DNA of 64,000 nucleotides from Minisyncoccus sp041663305 (GTDB lineage Bacteria > Patescibacteriota > Minisyncoccia > Minisyncoccales > Minisyncoccaceae). Shown piece by piece: positions 58,194 to 64,000 of the stretch. A program made the translations under genes and the position numbers. The DNA lies in the NCBI GenBank assembly GCA_041663305.1, contig JBAYMT010000001.1, positions 151,925 to 215,924 on the forward strand. The letters run 5' to 3'. The notes beneath the pieces are model-generated. The model searched no databases. It saw nothing but the letters and a program-made list of their open reading frames with translations, and was not told where the DNA came from. Numbering within the stretch: position 1 is the first letter of the stretch; every line of letters begins with the position of its first letter.

Positions 58194-58700
58194 ATGAAAA
58201 CTTCATACCACTTACTTTTCTTATTAGCTGCTGTGATTATTTTTTCTCTGGCTGGAATATGCCTAGGGTTGAATGATAAAAGCGTCGAGATGAACCAATA
58301 TAATAATACTAATAATACTGGTTCGGTATCATATTTTTATCAGTCTTCTCAAAAAGGAAAAAGTGAATTATTAGCAGAAAATAAGACCTTTTCCAATGAA
58401 GATACCAGAAAAATAAGGGTTATTATCACTGGCTACTCATCTGAAGTTAGCCAAACAGATGATACACCACATATTACTGCTAACGGAACATTGGTAAAAG
58501 ATGGTATAGTTGCCAATAATATGTTGCCATTTGGTACAAAGATCAAGATTCCATCGTTATACGGAAATAAGGTATTTACTGTAACCGATAGGATGAATGT
58601 TAGAAAAGGCAATTATACTATAGATATATGGTTCCCTACTACTCAGGAAGCTATAAACTTCGGAGTAAAGGAGACTTATATCGAAGTATCACAGATATAA
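58194..58700 (+). CDS. 3D-domain (RlpA/barwin-like) secreted protein
   Basis: About 168 aa from MKTSYHLLFLLAAVIIFSLA (58194), which gives a normal signal peptide; the frame is open from 58134. The C-terminal 3D domain has VIITGYSSEVSQTDDTPHIT, VANNMLPFGTKIKIPSLYG and VTDRMNVRKGNYTIDIWFPT, with the conserved Asp residues of the family. Found in cell-wall hydrolases (MltA/Rpf-like). Probably peptidoglycan-active. Confidence 0.8.
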   Translation: MKTSYHLLFLLAAVIIFSLAGICLGLNDKSVEMNQYNNTNNTGSVSYFYQSSQKGKSELLAENKTFSNEDTRKIRVIITGYSSEVSQTDDTPHITANGTLVKDGIVANNMLPFGTKIKIPSLYGNKVFTVTDRMNVRKGNYTIDIWFPTTQEAINFGVKETYIEVSQI

Positions 58701-58706
58701 AAGATG

Positions 58707-58731
58707 AAAACTCGCCCGAAAGGGCGGGTTT
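58707..58731 (+). terminator. Intrinsic terminator
   Basis: CTCGCCC-GAAA-GGGCGGG followed by TTTTTAG after the 3D-domain gene. Confidence 0.85.
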
Positions 58732-58780
58732 TTAGTTTTAGGTCTTGGTGTTCAATTCCTCATTATGCTAGCGGGGGGAA

Positions 58781-58930
58781 TTCTTTTAAAGTTTTTACTA
58801 AAGCCTATAATTTTTATTATTTTCTAGTGAAATTAATAAAAACCTGCCTCAAGATTCAGTCAATCTTTCGCCATTGATTTATACATAAATCAATCCTGGT
58901 GCGGCCCCAGTCGGGCCTCCCTTCAATTCC
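58781..58930 (-). mobile_element. tRNA-associated structured element, copy E14 (expanded)
   Basis: Minus: GGGAATTGAAGGGAGGCCCG, an extra hairpin GATTGATTTAT/ATAAATCAAT, hairpin AAGATT-GACTG-AATCTT, GAGGCAGG, then an AT-rich long stem. Distal tandem partner of E13, with about 60 nt of extra sequence, like E4 and E19. Confidence 0.55.
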
Positions 58931-58967
58931 CACCCGACACAAACTAAAAGCCACTTGGGAATTGACC

Positions 58968-59037
58968 ATCGCATAAAAATCTGCTGATTTTTTGCTCCGG
59001 CCTGCCTCGGAGCAAAGCTCCTCCGGCGTTCAATTCC
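58968..59037 (-). mobile_element. tRNA-associated structured element, copy E13 (tRNA-Leu(TAA))
   Basis: P1 GGAATTGA/TCAATTCC from the tRNA-Leu(TAA) T-arm (TTCAATT). GCC/GGC, GGA/GA, hairpin GGAGC-TTT-GCTCC, then GCCG-GA-GCA/TGC-GA-TGGT with inner AAAAATC-AGCA-GATTTTT and a bulged A. Confidence 0.75.
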
Positions 59038-59054
59038 TCATCATGCGTAGCATC

Positions 59055-59092
59055 ACAATAAAAGACACATCTCAAAGATGTGTCTTTTATTG
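59055..59092 (-). terminator. Terminator-like palindrome after tRNA-Leu(TAA)
   Basis: ACAATAAAAGACACA / TGTGTCTTTTATTGT, 15-bp arms, between the tRNA 3' end and element E13. Confidence 0.65.
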
Positions 59093-59096
59093 TGTG

Positions 59097-59179
59097 TGCC
59101 GCGGGTGGGAATTGAACCCACACGGGCTAGGCCCAACGGATTTTAAGTCCGTCCTGTCTGCCGATTCCAGCACCGCGGC
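59097..59179 (-). tRNA. tRNA-Leu(TAA)
   Basis: Acceptor GCCGCGG/CCGCGGC, anticodon loop CTTAAAA giving TAA, long variable arm, T-loop TTCAATT. CCA not encoded. Confidence 0.95.
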
Positions 59180-59203
59180 TCAATTTGTCAATCTTCTAAA
59201 GAT

Positions 59204-59278
59204 TGGAGGCGTGAGTGGGATTCGCACCCACGCATGAGGGTTTTGCAGACCCTTGCCTTACTGCTTGGCTACCACGCC
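59204..59278 (-). tRNA. tRNA-Cys(GCA)
   Basis: Acceptor GGCGTGG/TCACGCC, anticodon loop CTGCAAA giving GCA, T-loop TGCGAAT (unusual GC after the first T). CCA encoded (59204-59206). 24 bp from tRNA-Leu(TAA). Confidence 0.9.
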
Positions 59279-59323
59279 AAATGGATATTACAAAATTTTT
59301 ATATCACACTTTTGGAAATTTTT

Positions 59324-59680
59324 CTACTCCTTTTCTTCGTTTTTTTCTTCCTTCCTGATTTTTTCTAGTAGTTTTTCTATTTTGGCTGCTTCTTTCACGG
59401 TTTTTTCTTCTACAAAATTTATAGTTGGTATTGGTTGGATTCTTAGCGATTTCATAAGAAGATACTGCACTTTTTTAGTATGCCTTTTTAAAAAAGCGAA
59501 CACTTCTTCAAATTTTTCATCGGGAAGTACCGACACGTATACTTTTGCTAATTTTCCGTTTGTGCTGCATTCAATTCTGGTAATTGTTAATAATATTCCT
59601 GGCAAAATATCTAATTCTTTGAAAATTATTCGATCAAGCTGTTCTTTGACAAGACTGTTTAATTTTTTTTCTCTAAACAT
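59324..59680 (-). CDS. rbfA: Ribosome-binding factor A
   Basis: 118 aa. N-terminal NSLVKEQLDRIIFKELDI, KH-like core TITRIECSTNGKLAKVYVSV, and helix FAFLKRHTKKVQYLLMKSLRIQPIPTINF. Binds the 30S subunit during 16S maturation. The start codon shares one base with the infB stop, so translation is coupled; the infB-rbfA order is the normal bacterial one. Lys/Glu-rich tail. Confidence 0.9.
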   Translation of the reverse strand: MFREKKLNSLVKEQLDRIIFKELDILPGILLTITRIECSTNGKLAKVYVSVLPDEKFEEVFAFLKRHTKKVQYLLMKSLRIQPIPTINFVEEKTVKEAAKIEKLLEKIRKEEKNEEKE

Positions 59681-61179
59681 TATAATTCTTCTTTTACGTA
59701 TTGTTCTTTAAACGAAACTAGTTCGTCCCCTTCTTTTATTCTTTCACTTCCTTGATATAAAAGTGCGCATTCGTTACCCTCTTTCATTGAGTCATAACTC
59801 TTTTTGTTTGCCTGGAGGTCTATTATTTTTCCGTTGCCTATCATTTGTGTGTCTCTAAAAATCTCGACTTGGCTTCCTTTTTCAATTACCCCAGATATCA
59901 CTAACCCCCCCACTATTTGCCTATTTTTTTCTGTTCTAAAGATAACGCTTATTTCCATTCTTCCAAGATCTGTTCTTTCTTTTTCTTTGGTAAGCTTTCT
60001 TTCCATTAAGGCCCTAACATCTTGGGATAAGGTATAAATCAAATCTGTGGTGTGGATTTTTATCTTGTCTTTTTCAGCGCTTGTTTCTGCTATCTTATCG
60101 CTTTTGACCCGGAACGCAATAATTGCAGCTTCACTCATTTTGGCAAGCTTTATATCTGACTCATTAACATTGCCAACATCAGATAAAATTACGTTTATAC
60201 CAATTGTTTCCTGAGGAAGATTTTTTAGGACATCTTCAACGGCTTCTAGTGATCCGATTGTGTCTGCTTTCAATATTATTCTCAAATATTTTTTGTCTGG
60301 TTTTTCTGTCGTATCTTTTTCTTTTTTAATCACCCTTTCCTTAACCTTTTTTCCAGCTTCATCGGAATTGTTGTAAACATAAAACTTTTCTCCCACTCTT
60401 GGCACTTTTTCAAATCCAACTATAACTATTGGATCTGCCGGATAGGCTTCTTTTATATCTTTTCCCAAAAAGTCTCCCAAATTCTTTATTTTTCCGGTTG
60501 CTGTTTCTGTTCCAATAATATCTCCTTGTTTTAAAATTCCTTGTTCTACTATGGCCGTAGCGGTCGGTCCCCTTTTGTTGTCTTGATAAGCTTCAATGAT
60601 AACTCCCGATGCTTGGACGTCTAGCGAAGCCTTGAGCTCGCTCATTTCAGCCACCAAAAGCACTAAGTCTAGCAAATCGGAAATTCCTTTTCCTGTTTTT
60701 GCCGAAATTTCTACGCAAGGAACTGTTCCTCCATAAGACTCAACGTAAATTTCTTCTTCTCCCAATTGTTGTTTAACCAGTTCGGGATTAGCTTCTAGTT
60801 TGTCCATCTTGTTCAAAGCAACTATTGTGGTAAGGTTTTCTTTTTTAATATGGGAAATAGCTTCTTTTGTTTGTTTTTTTACTCCTTCGCAAGCATCGAC
60901 AACAAGAATGCCTATATCTGCCACTTTTGATCCTCGCGATCTGATTGCCGAAAATGACTCGTGCCCGGGAGTATCGATAATCGTTATTTTTTTCTTGTTG
61001 TGTTCAACTTGATATGCTCCAACGTGCTGAGTGATACCTCCCGCTTCTTTGCTTAATATCTTAAAATCTTTGATTGCTGTTAATAAAGAAGTTTTTCCGT
61101 GATCAATATGCCCCAAAACAACCACAACTGGAGGTTTTTCGATAATGTTTTCATTTGTCTTTTTTTTTGTGGCTGCCAT
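59680..61179 (-). CDS. infB: Translation initiation factor IF-2 (short form)
   Basis: 499 aa against 740-890 in most bacteria: the N-terminal half is absent and the protein starts just before the G domain (KPPVVVVLGHIDHGKTSLLT, G1). DTPGHESF (G3), ALNKMDKLE (G4) and ISAKTGKG (G5) are present, then domains II, III and IV. Places fMet-tRNA on the 30S subunit. A short IF-2 is common in Patescibacteria. Upstream of rbfA in an operon. Confidence 0.95.
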   Translation of the reverse strand: MAATKKKTNENIIEKPPVVVVLGHIDHGKTSLLTAIKDFKILSKEAGGITQHVGAYQVEHNKKKITIIDTPGHESFSAIRSRGSKVADIGILVVDACEGVKKQTKEAISHIKKENLTTIVALNKMDKLEANPELVKQQLGEEEIYVESYGGTVPCVEISAKTGKGISDLLDLVLLVAEMSELKASLDVQASGVIIEAYQDNKRGPTATAIVEQGILKQGDIIGTETATGKIKNLGDFLGKDIKEAYPADPIVIVGFEKVPRVGEKFYVYNNSDEAGKKVKERVIKKEKDTTEKPDKKYLRIILKADTIGSLEAVEDVLKNLPQETIGINVILSDVGNVNESDIKLAKMSEAAIIAFRVKSDKIAETSAEKDKIKIHTTDLIYTLSQDVRALMERKLTKEKERTDLGRMEISVIFRTEKNRQIVGGLVISGVIEKGSQVEIFRDTQMIGNGKIIDLQANKKSYDSMKEGNECALLYQGSERIKEGDELVSFKEQYVKEEL

Positions 61180-61189
61180 ATGATTTATC

Positions 61190-61555
61190 TTATTTTTTCT
61201 TCAATAGTTTTTTAAGGACGCCTATTTCTTCTTCTGATAGTTGATATTTTGACTCTCCTTTGTTGATGGGTTTTGCGTATAGGCGATTTCCCTCTTTGTT
61301 GTAAATGGAAGTAAAAATAAAGCCGTCATCCTTGTTGTTAAGTATACATAAAGTAAAACTTTGATCTCCCCCTACTTCACTGAAAGGATTATATCTTACG
61401 ATTTCAAACTTTTCGAAAAAGTATTTACTGTTATTTTCTAATTCCTTTATTCTTGCATTAACTTCATCCAATTTCTTTTCCAGTTTTTCCATGTAAATAG
61501 CAGCTTCTTCAATAGTGCTTATGCTTTTTTCTTCTTTCTTTTTATTGAAAAACAT
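61190..61555 (-). CDS. Hypothetical coiled-coil protein
   Basis: 121 aa. Basic start (MFFNKKKEEKSISTIEEAAI), coiled coil (YMEKLEKKLDEVNARIKELE), then a beta-rich domain (FEIVRYNPFSEVGGDQSFTL, GFIFTSIYNKEGNRLYAKPI) and a helical tail. The pattern 'RYNPF.E.GGDQSF..(L)LD..(D)G.(V)(I)TS' is the DUF4446 signature. Directly upstream of infB (10 bp) in the same operon. Confidence 0.7.
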   Translation of the reverse strand: MFFNKKKEEKSISTIEEAAIYMEKLEKKLDEVNARIKELENNSKYFFEKFEIVRYNPFSEVGGDQSFTLCILNNKDDGFIFTSIYNKEGNRLYAKPINKGESKYQLSEEEIGVLKKLLKKK

Positions 61556-61755
61556 ATAGTTGGTTATGATAATTGACGCAAAATTAACACGCTTTCGCTT
61601 TTTAGCTAGATAGGCAAACTAGATTTTTTAAAAAATTAGAAGAGTGCGCTTCCGCCTTCGCCCTTCGTATCGGTTCTTGCTAGAACCGACTCAGGCGGGC
61701 TCGCTACCAGCCGTAGCTCTGCCGCTGACTTCGTCAGCCCCTCTTCCTCTGAGGA

Positions 61756-61836
61756 GGATTCGCCCTTAAATATTTTTCTGCTGAAAAATTTTAACGGCCT
61801 GGCTCAGGCCCAGTCGGCCTTGCGCCTTCGAATCCC
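61756..61836 (-). mobile_element. tRNA-associated structured element, copy E16
   Basis: Minus: P1 GGGATTCG/CGAATCC, GGC/GCC, GCA/GA, hairpin AGGCC-GACTG-GGCCT, long stem GCCGTTAAA/TTTAAGGGC (GA step replaced), inner ATTTTTC-AGCA-GAAAAAT and a bulged A. Distal tandem partner of E15 at tRNA-Ser(CGA). Sequence at 61640-61745 looks like a further decayed copy. Confidence 0.7.
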
Positions 61837-61865
61837 TCTTTCCCCTCTTTGAGGAGAAAGTTTCT

Positions 61866-61946
61866 GGATTCGCCTTCAGATAAATTCCTCCTGGAATTTT
61901 CTTCAGGCCCGCCTCGCCGCCAGACGCGGCTCCGGCTTCGAATCCC
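61866..61946 (-). mobile_element. tRNA-associated structured element, copy E15 (tRNA-Ser(CGA))
   Basis: P1 GGGATTCG/CGAATCC. GCC/GGC, GGA/GA, hairpin GCCGC-GTCTG-GCGGC, long stem GCCT-GA-AGA/TCT-GA-AGGC, inner AAATTCC-AGGA-GGAATTT with a bulged A. The closest copy to a consensus. Confidence 0.8.
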
Positions 61947-61956
61947 TTTTTCTCTG

Positions 61957-62041
61957 AGGAGAAAGAGGGATTCGAACCCTCGATGGGTTGCCCCATAATG
62001 GTTTTCGAAACCATCCCTTTCAACCGCTCAGGCATTTCTCC
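61957..62041 (-). tRNA. tRNA-Ser(CGA)
   Basis: Acceptor GGAGAAA/TTTCTCC, long variable arm, anticodon loop TTCGAAA giving CGA, T-loop TTCGAAT. Discriminator T instead of the usual G. CCA not encoded. Confidence 0.9.
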
Positions 62042-62061
62042 TAATTTATATAAAATTATGT

Positions 62062-63069
62062 TTATAGGTTAGCACTTTTTCCCTTTTTAATCAATTGGAA
62101 TAATGTTTTTGCCATGTTTGGAAAGTCATTATCATATGTAATCTTCGATGGTAAAAGAAAAGAAAAATTATTCCCAATAAAAGATACCAATTTATTGGAC
62201 GCTGAGCCTTTTGTTATTTGCCAAGCAAAGTTCTTTTTTATTTTCTTTTTGTATTCTAGCGAGTTATCTATATTTTCAATTAATATATCAGCAGCTGTTA
62301 GATTCCAAATAATCCCTCCCCCACTCCATGGCTTTACCAAGCCCAATGCATCCCCGCAAAGGAAAATATTTTTATTATTTGAAAAAAATAATGAACCGAA
62401 GGATGATGGTTGCGGAATTGCTGCCGAATGGAATTCTTCAGATTTTTTATCCTTGCCGTGTTTTTTTAAAAAGTGGTCAAATTCTTCAATTATTTTTTCC
62501 GGTTTTGTAATAATTCCATATTCCACGGTTTCTCCTCTTGGAACCCGCCAGCAAAAGCCGGATTCGATGAAAAAGGTTTCTGCAAAAGTATTTATATTTT
62601 TTTCGTTTATAATAATTTGAGCTCCTAGTCTGAATTTTTGATTTTGTTTACTATTTTTTTTTATAAATGAATTAGCTCCATCGCAAAATACTATTCTATC
62701 AAACCCAGCGGGAATTTCTTTTATTTCTTCTCCGAATCTCAATTCGGTGCCGGATTCTTTGTTTAAGGCTATAAGTTTTCTTACTACCTTTTCTCTGTTT
62801 AGTGCAAAATGAGTAGGAGTAAAAATAAGCTCAATCTGTTTTTTAGGAAAACTGATTTTGCATGATCTTATTTCATTTTTAATATAGCTATCGTCTATGG
62901 GTATGAAGTTTTTTATTCTTTCCGAAACTAAACCGGAACAACATTTAAAATCTGCGTCTCTTTCTTCCTTTTTTTCAAAAACAACAACGCTATCACCTTT
63001 TTGCGAAAGTTTCCAACCTATATATAGCCCTATTATACCTCCGCCTATAATTGCGATTTTCTTGGCCAT
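62062..63069 (-). CDS. FAD-dependent oxidoreductase (geranylgeranyl reductase-like)
   Basis: 335 aa. N-terminal dinucleotide motif AIIGGGIIGLYIGWKLSQKG with E32 region VVVFEKK, a CCSGLVSERI loop typical of the geranylgeranyl-reductase group, ALNREKVVRKLI, and the second FAD motif FLCGDALGLVKPWSGGGIIW. Probably reduces prenyl or quinone-like lipids using FADH2. Substrate unknown. Monocistronic, ending 20 bp before tRNA-Ser(CGA). Confidence 0.8.
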   Translation of the reverse strand: MAKKIAIIGGGIIGLYIGWKLSQKGDSVVVFEKKEERDADFKCCSGLVSERIKNFIPIDDSYIKNEIRSCKISFPKKQIELIFTPTHFALNREKVVRKLIALNKESGTELRFGEEIKEIPAGFDRIVFCDGANSFIKKNSKQNQKFRLGAQIIINEKNINTFAETFFIESGFCWRVPRGETVEYGIITKPEKIIEEFDHFLKKHGKDKKSEEFHSAAIPQPSSFGSLFFSNNKNIFLCGDALGLVKPWSGGGIIWNLTAADILIENIDNSLEYKKKIKKNFAWQITKGSASNKLVSFIGNNFSFLLPSKITYDNDFPNMAKTLFQLIKKGKSANL

Positions 63070-63097
63070 AATATTTTGAGAAAATTATGTAATATTG

Positions 63098-63118
63098 AGG
63101 GTTCGATTCCCTTCACTA
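63098..63118 (+). repeat. Inverted copy of the tRNA-Gly(TCC) T-arm
   Basis: GAGGGTTCGATTCCCTTCAC in plus orientation; the same sequence occurs in the minus-strand tRNA-Gly(TCC) at 63299-63372. Lies at the outer edge of element E18. Confidence 0.65.
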
Positions 63119-63155
63119 AGTTTACGCTTGATGATTTAATATAGGATATTGTTTT

Positions 63156-63237
63156 GGGAATCGCCATTAAATATTTTTCTGCTGAAAAATTTTAACGGCC
63201 TGACTCGGCCTCAGACAGGCCTTCGTCTTCGATTCCC
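63156..63237 (-). mobile_element. tRNA-associated structured element, copy E18 (tRNA-Gly(TCC))
   Basis: P1 GGGAATCG/CGATTCCC from the tRNA-Gly T-arm, extended outward by GGGTGAA. GAC/GTC stem (another compensated pair), GAA/GA loop, hairpin GGCCT-GTCTG-AGGCC, long stem GCCGTTAAA/TTTAATGGC, inner ATTTTTC-AGCA-GAAAAAT with a bulged A. Confidence 0.75.
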
Positions 63238-63260
63238 TTCACCCGTTCGATTCATATAAA

Positions 63261-63296
63261 CCATAACCCTAAATTTTTTATTTAGGGTTATGGTTT
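63261..63296 (-). terminator. Terminator-like palindrome after tRNA-Gly(TCC)
   Basis: CCATAACCCTAAA / TTTAGGGTTATGG arms with a short AT loop, between the tRNA 3' end and element E18. Confidence 0.65.
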
Positions 63297-63298
63297 AT

Positions 63299-63372
63299 TG
63301 GAGCGGGTGAAGGGAATCGAACCCTCATGCTCGGCTTGGAAGGCCGATACTCTGCCATTGAGCTACACCCGC
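63299..63372 (-). tRNA. tRNA-Gly(TCC)
   Basis: Acceptor GCGGGTG/CACCCGC, anticodon loop CTTCCAA giving TCC, T-loop TTCGATT. CCA encoded (63299-63301), the only element-linked tRNA in the window with an encoded CCA directly beside its element. Confidence 0.95.
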
Positions 63373-63394
63373 AATAAATATTAAGTAGTTTTTG

Positions 63395-63466
63395 TCGGGG
63401 CACTGAGATTCGAACTCAGAATAAATCCTCCCAAAGGACTCGTGATAGCCGTTTCACTATGCCCCG
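63395..63466 (-). tRNA. tRNA-Pro(TGG)
   Basis: Acceptor CGGGGCA/TGCCCCG, anticodon loop TTTGGGA giving TGG, T-loop TTCGAAT. CCA not encoded. No element between it and tRNA-Gly. Confidence 0.95.
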
Positions 63467-63625
63467 CTAACAAAATATTTATAGCATTTTTTTAATTTCC
63501 CGTCAAAAACTTAATTACGAAATAATTATCTTCTTAAATTGTACCATAATGTATTGTAATAAAAAATATAATCTTAACATTCCTTGATTTTTAGTCATAT
63601 TTTTGCTATTAAGTAAGAGTAATAC

Positions 63626-63699
63626 GTCCCCGTAGCTCAATAGGACAGAGCGACGGACTTCTAATCCGTAGGTTGTACGTTCGATTCGTGCCGGGGACA
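63626..63699 (+). tRNA. tRNA-Arg(TCT)
   Basis: Acceptor GTCCCCG/CGGGGAC, anticodon loop CTTCTAA giving TCT, T-loop TTCGATT. CCA not encoded. Element E19 follows. Confidence 0.95.
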
Positions 63700-63749
63700 C
63701 ATTTATTTTTTAATTGTATTAATAGATATAATAAAAAATAAATCTTTCC

Positions 63750-63860
63750 GGTACGAATCGAAGCCGGAAGGAGGCACTATGAGGGAGAAGTCCGAATGCC
63801 GACTGAGGCCCGATCTGAAGAATTTTTGTAGAACAAAAATTACTGAAGACGATTCGTGCC
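63750..63860 (+). mobile_element. tRNA-associated structured element, copy E19 (tRNA-Arg(TCT), expanded)
   Basis: P1 GGTACGAATCG/CGATTCGTGCC from the tRNA-Arg(TCT) T-arm. GCC/GGC with GGA/GA, enlarged hairpin arm (GGCA...TGCC with an inner GGGAGAAGTCC), long stem TCT-GA-AG/CT-GA-AGA with inner AATTTTTGT-AGA-ACAAAAATT and a bulged A. Confidence 0.7.
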
Positions 63861-63924
63861 TTGTTAAATTAGTCATATCGATTGATATGACTTGCGGCGT
63901 TTTTCTTCATAGTAAATAATTTAC

Positions 63925-63999
63925 GGTGGCTATAGTGTAATGGCAACACAGGACCCTGTGAAGGTCTTATTACGGGTTCAAATCCCGTTAGTCACCCCA
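63925..63999 (+). tRNA. tRNA-His(GTG)
   Basis: Acceptor GTGGCTA/TAGTCAC with an extra encoded G-1 paired to C73, anticodon loop CTGTGAA giving GTG, T-loop TTCAAAT. CCA encoded at 63997-63999. The window ends one base later, so a possible element downstream cannot be seen. Confidence 0.95.
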
Positions 64000-64000
64000 A

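Noticed and set aside
63515..63700. Frame MSPARIERTTYGLEV over tRNA-Arg(TCT)
   Set aside because: Antisense translation of a tRNA.
10996..63860. CRISPR array, hammerhead ribozyme, attC site or group I intron as explanation of the tRNA-linked elements
   Set aside because: There are no regular spacers, no CUGAUGA...GAAA core, no RYYYAAC/GTTRRRY attC ends and no group I P/Q/R/S core; copies are next to tRNAs, and only one lies inside a tRNA, at the T-arm and not in the anticodon loop.

Overview
The window reads as an AT-rich, small-genome bacterium of the Candidate Phyla Radiation (Patescibacteria), most like Parcubacteria or Moranbacteria. That placement is inference. It rests on a short IF-2 (499 aa), a four-domain S1 protein, an L19 with an acidic N-terminal extension, four T4SS-type pilin paralogs in a row, very long secreted proteins with the 'PGETL.PAC' start, GtrA, PrsW and DUF5661 genes, and many scattered single tRNA genes. 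TGA acts as a stop (for example the ATGA overlap at 21877-21880), so the code is standard and not the SR1/Gracilibacteria code. No rRNA and no CRISPR array were seen.

Layout. 1-10 kb: two paralogous giant surface proteins flank a PAS sensor, an MFS exporter, a peptidase S51 operon, a DUF4145 gene with a structured leader RNA, and a broken Bro-N gene. 10.9-15.7 kb: a defence island at tRNA-Ser(GCT) holds an AbiV/HEPN-like protein, a LexA-like repressor, a C5 methyltransferase and a convergent restriction enzyme; a 17-bp direct repeat of the tRNA 3' end brackets it. 15.7-24 kb: small membrane proteins, regulators, NDK, RNase HI, an AlkD-like glycosylase and a CYTH protein. 24-29 kb: tRNA-Ser(TGA) invaded by a GIY-YIG cassette, a DUF2207 protein, a repeat-rich membrane protein and tRNA-Arg(GCG). 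30-44 kb: recG, a GT2 glycosyltransferase, a surface-glycan operon (two giant membrane proteins, GT2, GtrA), then tsaD-prsW-hsp20. 44.7-52.9 kb: tRNA clusters, the pilin array, a methyltransferase, gyrA, a degenerate MBL protein and rplS. 53-64 kb: ftsH, rpsA, a Cys-rich repeat protein, a 3D-domain protein, infB-rbfA, an FAD oxidoreductase and six further tRNAs.

The most striking signal is a family of about 18 short elements (roughly 80-170 nt), nearly all lying just downstream of tRNA genes. The core is strongly structured and supported by compensatory changes: a 3-bp stem over a GGA/GA internal loop, a hairpin with loop GACUG, GUCUG or GACAG, then a long stem with a tandem GA/GA step, a bulged A and an AGCA-type loop. 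The closing stem is different in every copy. Its 5' strand is the reverse complement of the neighbouring tRNA's T-arm/acceptor, and its 3' strand is a fresh copy of that T-arm. At several tRNAs the 3' end plus its terminator is duplicated on the far side of the element, so the family behaves like a tRNA-targeting mobile or retro-copied RNA that tailors its ends to its host gene. A GIY-YIG nuclease cassette with a 20-bp duplication of a tRNA 5' end sits at one of these loci.

A second family (three copies, about 180 bp, hairpins at both ends) always abuts a gene's stop codon and itself contains that TAG. A third family is built of short tandem AATTnGTA-type repeats.
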